Positions 62,530 through 64,000 of a DNA stretch of 64,000 nt are shown piece after piece (position 1 is the first letter of the stretch; every line of letters begins with the position of its first letter). This DNA comes from Hydractinia symbiolongicarpus (lineage: Eukaryota > Cnidaria > Hydrozoa > Anthoathecata > Hydractiniidae): assembly GCF_029227915.1 (NCBI RefSeq), contig NC_079879.1:16556001-16620000 (forward strand), in the 5' to 3' direction. The position numbers and the translations under genes were made by a program. Below the pieces are notes generated by a model that saw only the letters and a list, made by a program, of their open reading frames with translations, was not told the DNA's origin and searched no databases.

Positions 62530-63147
62530 TTCAACTTAATATTGAGACCTAAGACCTTAAACTGCTGATCAAGAAAATATATATGATCATGTTGTTTTGA
62601 TGAGCGGTTAATGAATTATAGAGGTTTAAAAATTTTGCTGACGTCAGCATTTTTCCCTCAAAAGCCCAAAAAATTTTTTAAAAATTTGTATAACTGTTGC
62701 CTTCATCGTCTAAATCTTGAAACGCTGAAATGTATTGGATAATGTACTTTTGACAAACGGTTGCTGAGATATTAGGGTTGGAAGGTTTTTTGATGACGTC
62801 ACCAACCCGTCCATTCCGAAACGGATTTGGGGACCCAGGTTTGGGAAAATTACCCAAACTGGTTCTAGGTGGTTCCTAGTTACCCACGCAGCGAAAAGTC
62901 ATTGACGTCACCACCTCGTTTCCAAGTTATTTGGCCTCAAAGTTTTAAGTGCACTGTAATGGCTTCATTAATTTAATATCAGATATTGACGTTAAAGTAC
63001 TGTTATTGACGTCGCGCCGTAACGTCATAAAATTTAACTTTTGAGACATAAGTTTCTCGGCGACTTTAAAGCAAATTTCGGCGACATGAAAGGAAAATGA
63101 CGATATCCACTATGATCGTCACATGCACTCCGTATTATTATATAAGA
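62530..63147 (+). repeat. interspersed repeat family A, copy 4
   Basis: Carries the full block order, including TGATGACGTCACCAACCCG, GGGGACCCAGGTTTGGGAAA and a CTCCGTATTATTATATAAGA end, and is joined head-to-tail with copy 5. Confidence 0.85.
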
Positions 63148-63872
63148 CTAGTCGATAGGGCCCGTGGAGTAATCCACTTAGGCAGAACGACAATGGAAAA
63201 ATAGGTTGTTTTAGATTATTTGCTGATGTCAGCAGTGCAAATACACAATAAATAAATTGAGAAACTTGTTTTCATGTTTCCTCCATTGTGTAGAGTTTTA
63301 CACAGCTGATCAAGAAAATGTATATAATCGTGTGGTTTTGATGAGCGATTAATAAAATGTAAGAGTTTTAAAAGTTTGCCGACGTCAGCAATGGCCCGTC
63401 AAAACCTAAAATTTTATTTTAGAAATATGTATACATGTTGCCTTCATCGCATAGATTTTGAAACGCTGATCAAGAAAATGTATAGGATCATGTACTTTTG
63501 ATAAATGTTTGCAGAGATATTAGGGTTTGAAGGTTTTTTCATGACGTCATCAACCCGCCCATTCCGAAACGGATTCGTGGACCCAGGTTTGGGAAACTTA
63601 CCCAAATTGGTCCCAGGTAGTCCCTAGTTACCCACGCAGGAGATGACGTCAGTTATTTCCACCCGTTTCCAAGTTATTTAGCCTTAAATTTAAAAGTGCA
63701 ATTCAATGGCTTCACTAATCTTAATATACTTTCTTTGACGTCAATATTGCTCTAACGTCAAAGTTTGATAATCTACAGAACAAATTTATAGACGATGTTT
63801 TATAGACTTTATCAAAGAAATTTTATCGACTTTGCAAAAGTCACAGACAGAAGCTCCGTATTATTATAAGAG
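63147..63872 (+). repeat. interspersed repeat family A, copy 5 (most complete)
   Basis: Starts ACTAGTCGATAGGGCCCG with a GTGGA-GTAA-TCCAC hairpin, has two GACGTCAGCA blocks, the CATGACGTCATCAACCCG and GGACCCAGGTTTGGGAAA blocks, and ends CTCCGTATTATTATAAGAGA. It gives the best estimate of the family's length, about 720 bp. Confidence 0.85.
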
Positions 63873-64000
63873 ATGGCATGCTCTCTGTGCATAAAACATT
63901 CTTCAAATTCCTATGTAATTAATGAATAACTTAAAATCAAAATACATACAACTTTTTGTGAAATAGAAACCTGCCCTATGAAATTTACCTTCTTTTCTTT
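63873..64000 (+). other. window end, nothing recognised
   Basis: Ordinary AT-rich DNA. Confidence 0.5.

Overview
The window looks like nuclear DNA of an invertebrate animal, most likely a cnidarian. It is AT-rich, has long introns with GT..AG borders, and carries a repeat load (ISL2EU, PIF/Harbinger, Kolobok-like, BEL/Pao, CR1-like LINE, Polinton/Maverick) that is common in hydrozoan and other cnidarian genomes. The organism assignment is inference. No bacterial operon, rRNA gene or CRISPR array is present.

One host gene fills the first 43.3 kb on the + strand. Thirteen exons (1-40, 3065-3236, 3676-3798, 3878-3956, 14724-14818, 15033-15085, 28954-29100, 29556-29630, 31397-31516, 31678-31800, about 41583-41706, 42209-42306, 42735-43305) join with matching codon phase at every junction. 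They give a 5'-truncated open frame of about 605 codons that reads as TTC14: an S1-like RNA-binding region, TPR repeats and a Ser/Lys/Arg-rich tail. The introns are the landing ground for nearly everything else.

Intron 1 (41-3064) holds repeats only. Intron 4 (3957-14723) holds a TA-flanked mariner-type TIR element packed with a 22-bp tandem repeat, a foldback-like CGTTATAACG element, two minisatellite regions and a degenerate tRNA-like sequence. Intron 6 (15086-28953) holds an ISL2EU transposon with clear TIRs and AT flanks (16095-19719), a rotted BEL/Pao retrotransposon (about 20795-23190), a THAP gene fragment and a THAP/Kolobok-like transposase relic. Intron 10 (31801-41582) holds a second ISL2EU element (31875-40153), which is itself split by a PIF/Harbinger element (34353-38059, TAA target duplication). 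The Harbinger carries a DDE transposase and a MADF/BESS partner gene, each with one visible break.

Beyond the host gene, 43.9-46.8 kb is a satellite of about 175-bp units carrying CACGTG, interrupted by a Tc1-type transposase fragment. A Polinton-type DNA polymerase B fragment follows (46.8-47.7 kb). It is cut by a CR1-like LINE (47.74-51.5 kb), which is in turn split by an insert carrying a P2X7-tail-like zinc domain (+) and a three-exon THAP gene (-).

From 51.9 to 59.5 kb lies the replication and packaging half of a second Polinton-like element, with all genes on +: protein-primed DNA polymerase B (many breaks), an HNH protein, two or three small membrane or basic proteins, a second broken HNH gene, a zinc-ribbon protein, an FtsK/A32-type packaging ATPase and a BRO protein. 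Three of these share a duplicated Cys-rich N-terminal module, and several gene borders carry short perfect hairpins. No capsid, protease or integrase gene was recognised. The last 4.5 kb is a TIR element with a 7-bp target duplication plus two interspersed repeat families that recur through the window.
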